From Evansella cellulosilytica DSM 2522 (GTDB lineage Bacteria > Bacillota > Bacilli > Bacillales > Salisediminibacteriaceae): DNA of 64,000 nt. The notes beneath the pieces were generated by a model. That model made no database searches. It worked only from the letters and a program-made list of their open reading frames with translations, and was not told where the DNA came from. The position numbers were made by a program, and so were the translations under genes. Position 1 is the stretch's first letter; each line of letters starts with the position of its first letter. Shown one piece after another: positions 25,200 through 32,462 of this stretch. The DNA is taken from contig NC_014829.1 in NCBI RefSeq assembly GCF_000177235.2, forward strand, positions 1,178,001-1,242,000. Direction: 5' to 3'.

Positions 25200-25512
25200 G
25201 CATAGTGCTCCTCAATGAAGTGATTAATTTTTTTTATTATTCCCAAAAATGGCTAATAATTATTAAAGTTCCTAATTTTAGATGTTTGATTCTACAGACC
25301 GTTCCCTATTTATTGAGGAATAAAGAGGTAGTAGCCTATTTGGGTTGATTATATGCGTTCTCGAACTTCGCTGTTTGCCAATATTGTTACAAAACGCAAT
25401 TTAACTTCCTGAATTTTCCTTCTTGTGGTAAAATTGATCTGAGTATAAAGACTCATTTCAGATCTCGATAATGAGGTTTAATACCAGAGGAATTAGTAAA
25501 AGAGGTGTGCTG

Positions 25513-26574
25513 ATGGGGGTTCACGGTTCCATAGACAGAATCAAGCAGATTGATTACATCACGAATATCTTTATGGTAGTTGCATTTTTTATCCATTTCT
25601 TTTGGGCTTTCTTATTTTTTTGGCTGGATATCCCCCTTCTTGGTTATGTTAATATCGTAAGTTCGTTCGTATATGTGTGTGGATACTATCTAGTTAAGCG
25701 AGGCCATACATTAGTAGCTTTATATATAGGGCATATTGAGATTGTAGTCCACACCTCTATTGCTATTTATCTTCTAGGTATTGGGGCAGGGTTTCAATAC
25801 TATATTGTACATGCTATTATTCTAACGTTTATCGCTTTGAAACCTTCTACTCTAGTAAAGTCGATGATCGTTTTTATAGATATGGTCATTTTGATTATTT
25901 TATCTCTTCATTCCAGGGCGCCCTCTATTGAAATAGAAGTTGTCTACATAGACGGTTTACTTTTAATGAACACCGTTTTTGTTTGTATTACGTTAGCTGT
26001 TCTCACCTATTTATATCGTAAAGTAACCGATACAACGGAGAAATATTTGATTAACCTTAATAAACAACTTGAAATTGCTGCGAACACAGATTCATTAACC
26101 AATCTTTTCAATCGTAGAAGCATAATAGTTAATTTGAAAGAAGCAGAAGCAGATTTTGAACAAAAGCAAAAACCGTTCACCATAATCCTAGCAGACATCG
26201 ATAACTTTAAGCAGATTAATGATTCGTTTGGTCATGATTGTGGAGATATGGTGTTAAAAGAATGTGCGAATTTTTTAAAAGAATTTTTTCGAGGCCACCC
26301 AGTTGCACGGTGGGGTGGGGAAGAATTCTTAATTCTGCTGCAAGATACGCAAATAGCTGAGGCACATCATGTTTTAGAAAAACTTAGACAACGTTTCGAG
26401 GAAGATATAACTTTTTCTTATCATGACAAACCATTTAAAATTTCGATGACCTATGGTTTAACTGAATACGATGAGGCGAAGGTAGATGTGCTAGATTGTA
26501 TTAAAGATGCGGATAAAGCTCTAATAGAAGGTAAAAACCAAGGGAAAAATTGTATAGTCTTAAGTCGGACATGA
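25513..26574 (+). CDS. Membrane-bound diguanylate cyclase (GGDEF)
   Basis: 353 residues from ATG 25513 (AGAGGTG upstream); an ATG at 25471 has no good ribosome-binding site. Six hydrophobic segments span about residues 15-180, then a short coiled coil leads to a GGDEF domain (NTDSLTNLFNRRSI, LADIDNFKQINDSFGH, signature G-G-E-E-F at 268-272). The signature is intact, so cyclic-di-GMP synthesis is expected. The RxxD inhibitory site five residues before the signature is absent, implying no product inhibition at that site. No recognised sensor domain name for the membrane part. Confidence 0.88.
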   Translation: MGVHGSIDRIKQIDYITNIFMVVAFFIHFFWAFLFFWLDIPLLGYVNIVSSFVYVCGYYLVKRGHTLVALYIGHIEIVVHTSIAIYLLGIGAGFQYYIVHAIILTFIALKPSTLVKSMIVFIDMVILIILSLHSRAPSIEIEVVYIDGLLLMNTVFVCITLAVLTYLYRKVTDTTEKYLINLNKQLEIAANTDSLTNLFNRRSIIVNLKEAEADFEQKQKPFTIILADIDNFKQINDSFGHDCGDMVLKECANFLKEFFRGHPVARWGGEEFLILLQDTQIAEAHHVLEKLRQRFEEDITFSYHDKPFKISMTYGLTEYDEAKVDVLDCIKDADKALIEGKNQGKNCIVLSRT

Positions 26575-26586
26575 GAGACAAAAAAG

Positions 26587-26633
26587 CCTGCCCCCATTGT
26601 GGTAAAAATTACTGCAATGGGGGCAGGTTTTTT
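26587..26633. terminator. Bidirectional terminator shared by convergent genes
   Basis: CCTGCCCCCATTG / CAATGGGGGCAGG, 13-bp perfect stem, T-run on the plus strand and A-run before it (T-run on the minus strand). The last six codons of the minus-strand staygreen gene lie in its right arm. Confidence 0.9.
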
Positions 26634-27097
26634 ATTTTTAATTCACGAAAAGTCCCCCAATCTTCATGGCTATTAAACTGAGGGTAAATAGACATAAAGT
26701 GAACGATAATAGGTGCTCGATCTAGAGTAGGGGATGTATCGAATAAAGATTTATCTCCGTACCGAATAGCTGATAAGGCTAGAGGTAATTCACGTCTGAA
26801 GATCTCATTTCGTCTTACAACCTCATTTTTCTTGAACTCTCCTTGGTCTATATACAAATAAACACAATAATAGAACGCACTGCCTCTTCTAACCCATTCT
26901 CCTAACACTTCATCTCTCATAGAATTAGTTTTATCCCAGGCGTAACCGAGTCCAATTGTTAAAAATAGCTCTCCAGTTATGTCAGAGTGAGTTATTGTAT
27001 ACCGTCTCGGGAAAACAGGTCCTGTAGGTGATACCCCTTCCCTGTACTCTACAAATAATTTATCTGGATTAAAGGTACTCAAAACCATCAACTCCAT
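26609..27097 (-). CDS. Staygreen family protein
   Basis: 162 residues matching bacterial staygreen proteins (STFNPDKLFVEYREGVSPTG, PRRYTITHSDITGELFLTIG, MRDEVLGEW, NEIFRRELPLALSAIRYGD). Plant homologues (SGR) remove magnesium from chlorophyll a; bacterial members have weak or unknown activity on chlorophyll-like substrates and no obvious native one in a Bacillus. Start uncertain: ATG 27097, ATG 27088, or a TTG at 27082 with GGAG nine bases upstream, which matches the usual M-S-T-F-N-P start. The C-terminus is encoded inside the terminator stem. Confidence 0.85.
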   Translation of the reverse strand: MELMVLSTFNPDKLFVEYREGVSPTGPVFPRRYTITHSDITGELFLTIGLGYAWDKTNSMRDEVLGEWVRRGSAFYYCVYLYIDQGEFKKNEVVRRNEIFRRELPLALSAIRYGDKSLFDTSPTLDRAPIIVHFMSIYPQFNSHEDWGTFRELKIKNLPPLQ

Positions 27098-27276
27098 TCT
27101 CTTTTTTCATATTTTATTCACTCACTATGTAATAGTTCTATGAGTATTAGTCATTTTATTTAGTGATGGCTAGTGACGGACAGCTCCTGGACTAATAAAT
27201 AGACTAAGTTCGCACGAGTTTCTCTAGAATGCTGACGGGAATAGGCGATGCGACGATATGGATAAGCTATCGTTAT

Positions 27277-27303
27277 GGCTAATGAGAACCGTCCCTGTTA
27301 GTC
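27277..27303. repeat. Family A palindrome, copy 4
   Basis: Identical to copy 1 (GGCTAATGAGAACCGTCC, CTGTTAGTC); 125 bp before the D-cysteine desulfhydrase-like gene. Confidence 0.85.
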
Positions 27304-27428
27304 TTTTGCAGGATATTTTCTATTAAAGGAGAATCAAGAATATGGATGGAACACAAAGTTAGGTAGGTTAAAATAAAGTTGGATAAGATAAAATTAATTT
27401 TTCATTTAAATAAGGGGGAGTTAGGAAC

Positions 27429-28415
27429 ATGAAGCAATTTCCACGTCGAATTTATACAGAGGCACCAACACCGATAGAAAAGGTCACCCGATTTGCAGCT
27501 GGTTTAGGGGGACCGAATCTCTACATTAAACGGGATGATTTGCTCGGTCTCACAGCGGGAGGTAATAAAACGAGAAAGCTAGAGTTTCTCATGGGAGACG
27601 CACTGGAAAAAGGGGCAGACACGATTATTACCGCAGGGGGAATCCAATCGAACCATTGCCGACTCACCTTAGCTGCCTGTGTGAAAGAGGGATTGAAGTG
27701 TATTCTTGTTTTGGAGGAAAATGAGTTAGACCTGTTCCATACGAAGACGAGCGGTAATTTTCTCTTATTTCAGCTATTAGGAACGGAGAATGTAAAGGTT
27801 GTGCCAAACGGAACGGATGTTTATGCGGAAATGGAGAAGCTAGCTCGGCAAGTCAGGGGCGAGGGAAGAACTCCCTATGTCATTCCAGTGGGGGGGTCCA
27901 ATGTGACAGGAATAACGGGGTATGCAGCCTGTGCAGAAGAAATTATCGAGCAAGCAAAAGAACAGGGCATACAGTTTGACTATGTAGTTTGTACGAGTGG
28001 AAGTGGCGGAATGCATGCAGGGTTAGTGGCTGGACTTTTGGCCGTGGATAGTGCAGCTAAGGTAATAGGGATCAATATTAGTCGCGGAAAAGAGGAGCAA
28101 GAAGAGAAGGTGTATCAGCTCACGAAGGAAACGGCTAAGCATCTTGGCTTGGGAAGAGAGATCCCGCGGGAAGCTGTTGTTTGCTTTGATGATTATGTTG
28201 GGCCAGGCTATGCCTTACCAACAGAGGAAATGGTAGAAGCGGTGAAACGACTCGCCAGTACGGAGGCCATCTTACTTGATCCTGTTTATACGGGAAAAAC
28301 AATGGCAGGGCTTATAGATCTCAGTGGAAAAAACTATTTCCAACGCGAGGACAATATTTTATTCCTCCATTCTGGGGGGACACCTGCTTTATACGCCTAT
28401 GCATCTCTATTTTAA
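27429..28415 (+). CDS. D-cysteine desulfhydrase / ACC deaminase family PLP enzyme
   Basis: 328 residues. Fold type II PLP enzyme: the Schiff-base Lys lies in GLTAGGNKTRKLEFLMGD (K near residue 47), followed by TAGGIQSNHCRLTLAACV, TSGSGGMHAGLVAG and FLHSGGTPALYAY. The subfamily degrades D-cysteine to pyruvate, sulfide and ammonia, or opens the ring of 1-aminocyclopropane-1-carboxylate; D-cysteine desulfhydrase is more likely in Firmicutes. GGGGGAG precedes ATG 27429. It is cytosolic and followed directly by the remnant of an ABC permease. Confidence 0.85.
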   Translation: MKQFPRRIYTEAPTPIEKVTRFAAGLGGPNLYIKRDDLLGLTAGGNKTRKLEFLMGDALEKGADTIITAGGIQSNHCRLTLAACVKEGLKCILVLEENELDLFHTKTSGNFLLFQLLGTENVKVVPNGTDVYAEMEKLARQVRGEGRTPYVIPVGGSNVTGITGYAACAEEIIEQAKEQGIQFDYVVCTSGSGGMHAGLVAGLLAVDSAAKVIGINISRGKEEQEEKVYQLTKETAKHLGLGREIPREAVVCFDDYVGPGYALPTEEMVEAVKRLASTEAILLDPVYTGKTMAGLIDLSGKNYFQREDNILFLHSGGTPALYAYASLF

Positions 28416-28417
28416 GT

Positions 28418-28634
28418 TTGGTGAACGTGATCTTTACTCTTCCAAACATCATGGTGGTAAATTCAGAGATGTTCGGTCCATGGTATCCATGGGCACAGCC
28501 TTTTTTAGGGATGATGCTTAGGTGGGGAAGGAGATACCTTTTATTCTACAGAAACCCTGCTCATCGTCATTGTTGGTGGTGGTATTCTCTTCCTGTGTGG
28601 AGGACTAGCATATTTTAAAAATAAGAGATGGTAA
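28418..28634 (+). pseudogene. ABC-2 permease 3' remnant with frameshift
   Basis: Frame 1 reads PNIMVVNSEMFGPWYPWAQP; after a one-base shift near 28521 the reading continues FYSTETLLIVIVGGGILFLC and GGLAYFKNKRW-stop, together the C-terminal ~70 residues of an ABC-2 type permease. The upstream part is absent, replaced by the desulfhydrase gene. No start or ribosome-binding site. The decay combines truncation and frameshift. Confidence 0.7.
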
Positions 28635-28637
28635 AAA

Positions 28638-28659
28638 GGAGTAGTATTTTTCCTACTCC
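28638..28659 (+). terminator. Hairpin after the permease remnant
   Basis: GGAGTAG / CTACTCC with an 8-base T-rich loop; no T-run afterward, so weak. It may be the old terminator of the lost permease gene. Confidence 0.45.
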
Positions 28660-28743
28660 GCATATCATATCATTTAAAAGCTTGGTCGATTCATGTTTTG
28701 ATGTAGTGATAAGCAGATTTTTTCTGTAGCACGCGAGCCGATA

Positions 28744-28899
28744 AGCAAAAGGATATAAAAAAGAATTTAAAATCCCGTGAGGACTAGTGAGCATGAGCGA
28801 AAGGATATAAAAAAGAGTTTAAAATCCCGTGAGGAAGTAAGAGCATGAGCGAAAGGATATAAAAATGAATTTAAAATCCCGTGAGAAGGAGTGCATGCC
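28744..28899. repeat. Tandem array 3: three 52-bp units
   Basis: GGATAT occurs at 28751, 28803 and 28855 (exactly 52 bp apart), within AGCGAAAGGATATAAAAAAG, then TTTAAAATCCCGTGAGGA and GAGCATG. The third unit diverges at its end. The sequence is unrelated to arrays 1 and 2, but the period is the same. No coding frame spans it. Confidence 0.92.
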
Positions 28900-29028
28900 T
28901 GAGTTAAAATGAATAAAATTACATAAAGAGTCGATTTCCTAACGTAAAGGGAATCGGCTTTATTGAATATTTATTGCTTTGCTAAAAAGTGACACATTAA
29001 TTTACTTCGTTGAACTTTAAAAATACTA

Positions 29029-29090
29029 TTGACTATTCAGTTGAACTGTATTATTTTATTATTAAGTCGAACTGTACAGTTAAACTGAAT
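29029..29090 (+). promoter_or_regulatory. Promoter and PadR-type operator before padR/DUF2812
   Basis: TTGACT (29029-29034), 17-bp spacer, TATTTT (29052-29057). Overlapping are ATTCAGTT (29035-29042) and AACTGAAT (29083-29090) as outer inverted arms, and a perfect palindrome AACTGTACAGTT (29070-29081). This suits repression by the PadR protein encoded next. Confidence 0.65.
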
Positions 29091-29103
29091 AGAGGGTGAG
29101 AGT

Positions 29104-29421
29104 ATGAAACATAAACTACTGCCGTTGTCAGAAACGATGCATTATATTTTATTAGCCTTACGTGAACCACTCCATGGCTATGCCGCAATGCAGAAAATTG
29201 AACAAATAAGTAACGGTACTGTTATTTTAGCGGCTGGAACATTATACGGCGCAATTGAAAACTTAAACAAACATGGTTGGATTGAACCTGTCGGAAATTC
29301 GGGTCGGAGAAAAATCTATATGATAACTTCAGAAGGAAGAGACATTTTGAAATTGGAACGAGAAAGGCTAGCGCATATTTTATCCTTGTATGAAGGGAGT
29401 GAATCAAATGAAGAGGTTTAA
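29104..29421 (+). CDS. PadR family transcriptional regulator (second)
   Basis: 105 residues, short PadR type: PLSETMHYILLALREPLHGY, GTLYGAIENLNKHGWIEPVG and GRRKIYMITSEGRDIL show the winged helix and dimer helix. ATG 29104 follows GGGTGAG. It overlaps the DUF2812 gene by 14 bases, the usual two-gene unit in which PadR controls a DUF2812 membrane protein. Operator-like palindromes lie in its promoter. Distinct from the PadR at 11675. Confidence 0.9.
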   Translation: MKHKLLPLSETMHYILLALREPLHGYAAMQKIEQISNGTVILAAGTLYGAIENLNKHGWIEPVGNSGRRKIYMITSEGRDILKLERERLAHILSLYEGSESNEEV

Positions 29422-29971
29422 AGTATTTTTTAATATTGAAAAAGAAGAGCAATGGCTGAACGACCAATTACAAAAAGGCTATCGGTGCACAAATATTAGT
29501 AGTTTTGGAATATACACTTTTGAAAAAACTGACAAGAGATATGCTATGCGACTTGATTATCAAGGTTATTTACGTAAAGAAAGGTTCGTAGAATACAAAG
29601 GGATATATGAGGATTTCGGCTGGAATTATATCAAGGGCTCCTCGCTCAGCGGAATTCGTTATTGGCAAAAAGAAGAGGATGACCAAAACGAGATTTTCTC
29701 CGATCGTCAATCAAAGGGTAATTATTATAAAAGATTAATGCATTATTCAATTTGGTTAGGCTCTCTCTGTTTGGTTTATTCCTATATGCTATACAACGAT
29801 GCAGGGTTATACCACGAAGGTCTTTGGAGCATGAATGGGGCATTATTTTGGAAGGCATTTTTATTTGAAACACCATTTGTATTAGTGAAGTTGTCTCCCA
29901 CACTTCTGGCTATTCTTTTTGCAATCAGTTTATATAAAGCTTATCGGAAGTATTCGTTGTTCAAAGTATAA
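29408..29971 (+). CDS. DUF2812 membrane protein
   Basis: 187 residues from ATG 29408 (GGGAGTG upstream). The N-terminal ~95 residues are the DUF2812 domain (KRFKVFFNIEKEEQWLNDQL, then DKRYAMRLDYQGYLRKERF), followed by two membrane helices (about 105-125 and 155-180). Family members are usually co-transcribed with a PadR repressor; they may sense envelope or drug stress but the role is unknown. No transporter gene follows, so this is a stand-alone pair. Confidence 0.85.
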   Translation: MKRFKVFFNIEKEEQWLNDQLQKGYRCTNISSFGIYTFEKTDKRYAMRLDYQGYLRKERFVEYKGIYEDFGWNYIKGSSLSGIRYWQKEEDDQNEIFSDRQSKGNYYKRLMHYSIWLGSLCLVYSYMLYNDAGLYHEGLWSMNGALFWKAFLFETPFVLVKLSPTLLAILFAISLYKAYRKYSLFKV

Positions 29972-30383
29972 TAGTTATAGATTTTATAAGGAGACAATTA
30001 GTTTAACCTCCATCTAAAAGAAAGTTTATCTTTTAATTGATTTAATAAACACTTGGAAGTAACTTTTTGATTATATAGGTGTGTACCTTTTGTGCCAAGT
30101 CTAGTAGTGATTCGTTTGTGGCAGAGGTTTATTCAATGAAAGCATTTTGTTCTTCCATTACAGCGGAAGCTTCCATTCAATTGGCTGCTTGAAAGAGTCT
30201 CGTCACATTAACACTGTTTTTGTCAGTTATTTTATTTAGTATGTATGTATTAAAACGAACTTTCCGATAATATGATTAATACATAGGTGTATTAAATAAA
30301 AAATAGGGTAAATGTCACTTACAAGTGATACAAGCGCGGAATTGTATGTTAAAATAAGGAAAACATACAAGGAGGTGGCCGAT
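29972..30383. other. Intergenic region, nothing recognised
   Basis: About 410 bp of AT-rich DNA. A 17-codon frame at about 30136 has no ribosome-binding site. No convincing promoter, RNA or repeat. Confidence 0.4.
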
Positions 30384-30632
30384 GTGGCTGAATTGACTAT
30401 AAGTCGTAAAGCCCATCAGGGTGTAAAACGTGTCCGCCGCGCAAGAATAGCAAGTGCGGAAGGAGTAAATGTTATGGATAAAAGAGACATAAGGCATATT
30501 CAAGAAGAATTAGGATTTAATAACACAAAACCAATTTCTTTATCACCTAGTGACCAGAAGGATGTTGATGATAAAGGAGATTGTTTCAGAGATTGGTATG
30601 AAGAGGAGCTGCGGGAATTATATGAGCGATAA
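30384..30632 (+). CDS. Putative antitoxin of a type II TA pair
   Basis: 82 residues from GTG 30384, which sits six bases after a near-perfect AAGGAGGTG. An ATG at 30474 preceded by GGAAGGAG would give a 52-residue product; both could be used. The N-terminal part is basic (RKAHQGVKRVRRARIASAEG), the C-terminal part acidic (SDQKDVDDKGDCFRDWYEEE), the usual polarity of antitoxins with DNA-binding and toxin-binding ends. It overlaps the MazF/PemK-like gene by 11 bases, so the two are coupled. The family is not recognised, so the call rests on context. Confidence 0.45.
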   Translation: MAELTISRKAHQGVKRVRRARIASAEGVNVMDKRDIRHIQEELGFNNTKPISLSPSDQKDVDDKGDCFRDWYEEELRELYER

Positions 30633-30972
30633 ATTAAATAAAATCGCCCGCGATCGAAGAAATGCTGATCAGGGCGATTTCTTTTTTGCAAAAGTAAGAA
30701 TGTCAAATGGACAAGTAATACCTAGGCCTGTTTTTGTAATAGGAAAAGATAATGATTCTAATGATGATGAGGACGTTATTGTTTGTAAATGCACCAAAGA
30801 ACCAGCAAGGTCTGAATATGATATTACAGTACAATTAAAGTATGAAACAAGTGTAAGAACTAATAAAATTTATACTATCGGCAAATCGCAATTAGAGTTC
30901 AAAATTAAACATAATTTAGATATAGCAATCATTAACAACCTCGTAGAGTCTTCTAAAAAGGCAATATATTAA
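30622..30972 (+). CDS. MazF/PemK-like toxin (putative)
   Basis: 116 residues from ATG 30622. The pattern ADQGDFFFAKVRMSNGQ, then RPVFVIGKDND, EDVIVCKCTKEPARSEYDI and KSQLEFKIKH resembles the PemK/MazF fold (GD-xx start, RP-V-V strand, central acid-basic loop), whose members are sequence-specific endoribonucleases. Identity is distant and catalytic residues cannot be fixed. It follows its putative antitoxin and lies 480 bp before the Wadjet operon, making a small defence island. A terminator follows at 30988. Confidence 0.55.
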   Translation: MSDKLNKIARDRRNADQGDFFFAKVRMSNGQVIPRPVFVIGKDNDSNDDEDVIVCKCTKEPARSEYDITVQLKYETSVRTNKIYTIGKSQLEFKIKHNLDIAIINNLVESSKKAIY

Positions 30973-30987
30973 TCATAACATACCTAG

Positions 30988-31019
30988 TGCAACCTATATA
31001 TATGAGGGTGCATTTTTTT
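30988..31019 (+). terminator. Terminator of the TA pair
   Basis: TGCAACCT / AGGGTGCA, 9-base loop, followed by TTTTTTTG. Confidence 0.8.
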
Positions 31020-31448
31020 GTTATTACCATTATTTTTCATGTTTCTACTGTGCATGTATTTTCTATGAACTGAACAATGGGACGGACCTCTTGCTTCTTA
31101 GTTTTGAAGAAGGTTAACTCTCTCTTCGTTTAGTAAAATGAATAAAGTAGTCATTAAAAGAAATTGTAGAACTCAACGAGTGACAGATCATGTTTTACAC
31201 TCTTCTAAAACATGTCCCAAAACACTTTCTACATGGTGGGAGTGTACCAGTGTTATCATCAAGAGTCACTGTATTGCGATATTTTGTACATCAATAAGTA
31301 CCCTTACCTAGTTTTTCTCCTGTGCACGGCATATATTTCAACTCCATGATTCCAATATTTACTAGAGAGGAATTTTTTCTTTTTGTTATATAAGCTATTT
31401 AGTACAATGAAAGAAAGTAGATTGTAAGATTTTAGGAGTGTATGTCGA
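31020..31448. other. Intergenic region before the Wadjet operon
   Basis: About 430 bp. Contains CATGTTTT / AAAACATG (31191-31215), a short hairpin. A 56-codon frame at 31137 lacks a ribosome-binding site. The Wadjet promoter must lie here but no strong match is visible. Confidence 0.4.
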
Positions 31449-32462
31449 GTGGATAAAATAAAGAAAGAATTAATTGCTTTTGGAAAACGAACAATTAATT
31501 TAAATGAACTAGAAGAAGTGATTAAGCCTTATAAACATACATATGAAGACTTCTCATCGACGATATTGCAATTAGAAGAAGACAACATAATATCTATGGT
31601 TAAATCAAAAGGCCGTACCACAAGGAAGCCCTCCTTAGCAAAACAATATCGCATAGATAAAAGTGCCCTCACGGAGAATTATCATAAGGAATTACAATAT
31701 TATCGTGCCCAATTAGACCCCTCAATTAGTATAGATAAATATTATGGGAACCCATCAGACTGGAAAACTGATTTGCCTTATATTTTAAAAGTAGATGAAT
31801 ACCTTAAAAAAAATTTTTATCCAACTGATAAAGTACCGGCACCTGAACGAAGCTACGAACTGGTAGGGGATGAAAAGTGGATTACCGAAAATAGTGGAAA
31901 GAGTTTACTAGAAAAAATTAACGTATATGACAAATTAAATATTATACCTGTTTCAGATCCAATGATGTTTGCCATAAATCCCTTGAAATTAGCAGAAAGT
32001 AAACAGTTGCATATCATTGTTGAGAACAAAACAACTTATCAAGCATTATTACCAGTAATAACTGAGACGGAATTTTCTACTTTAGTTTACGGGAGTGGAA
32101 AAAAAGTTATTAAAAGTATTGAGCAGTTTGAGTTACAGTACCCAATAAAAGCGACTCACCAATTTTTTTATTTCGGTGATATTGATAGAGAAGGAATAAA
32201 TATTTGGTATTCACTAACGAAACAACTAGAAGTAAAATTAGCAATCCCGTTTTATCTCGAATGTCTTAAGAAAGAGGCTGCATTAGGAAAAGGCTATCAA
32301 AAATCAAATGGTGAAGCAGAAGATAAATTTATTCGATTTTTTCCAGAAAATGTACGAGAGCAAATTAGTACACTCCTCAAAAATGGGAAATATCATCCTC
32401 AAGAAACTTTAAATACAAATGAACTACAGAAAGTCTGGAGGGAATCCTTTTGGAGAAATTAG
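31449..32462 (+). CDS. jetD: Wadjet anti-plasmid system nuclease subunit JetD
   Basis: 337 residues. The C-terminal half is a Toprim domain: catalytic Glu in HIIVENKTTYQALLP and the DxD motif in HQFFYFGDIDREGINIWYSL. In Wadjet systems JetD cuts circular plasmid DNA after it has been extruded by the JetABC SMC motor. The N-terminal half is an arm domain that contacts the motor. GTG 31449 follows AGGAGTG. It is the first gene of a D-A-B-C operon (type I systems have D last), overlapping jetA by 13 bases. Confidence 0.88.
   Translation: MDKIKKELIAFGKRTINLNELEEVIKPYKHTYEDFSSTILQLEEDNIISMVKSKGRTTRKPSLAKQYRIDKSALTENYHKELQYYRAQLDPSISIDKYYGNPSDWKTDLPYILKVDEYLKKNFYPTDKVPAPERSYELVGDEKWITENSGKSLLEKINVYDKLNIIPVSDPMMFAINPLKLAESKQLHIIVENKTTYQALLPVITETEFSTLVYGSGKKVIKSIEQFELQYPIKATHQFFYFGDIDREGINIWYSLTKQLEVKLAIPFYLECLKKEAALGKGYQKSNGEAEDKFIRFFPENVREQISTLLKNGKYHPQETLNTNELQKVWRESFWRN

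Noticed and set aside
25200-25470. SigG promoter of the ger operon
   Set aside because: No convincing -35/-10 match could be identified by eye.
31137-31310. 56-codon ORF upstream of jetD
   Set aside because: No Shine-Dalgarno sequence and unusual composition; not counted as a gene.
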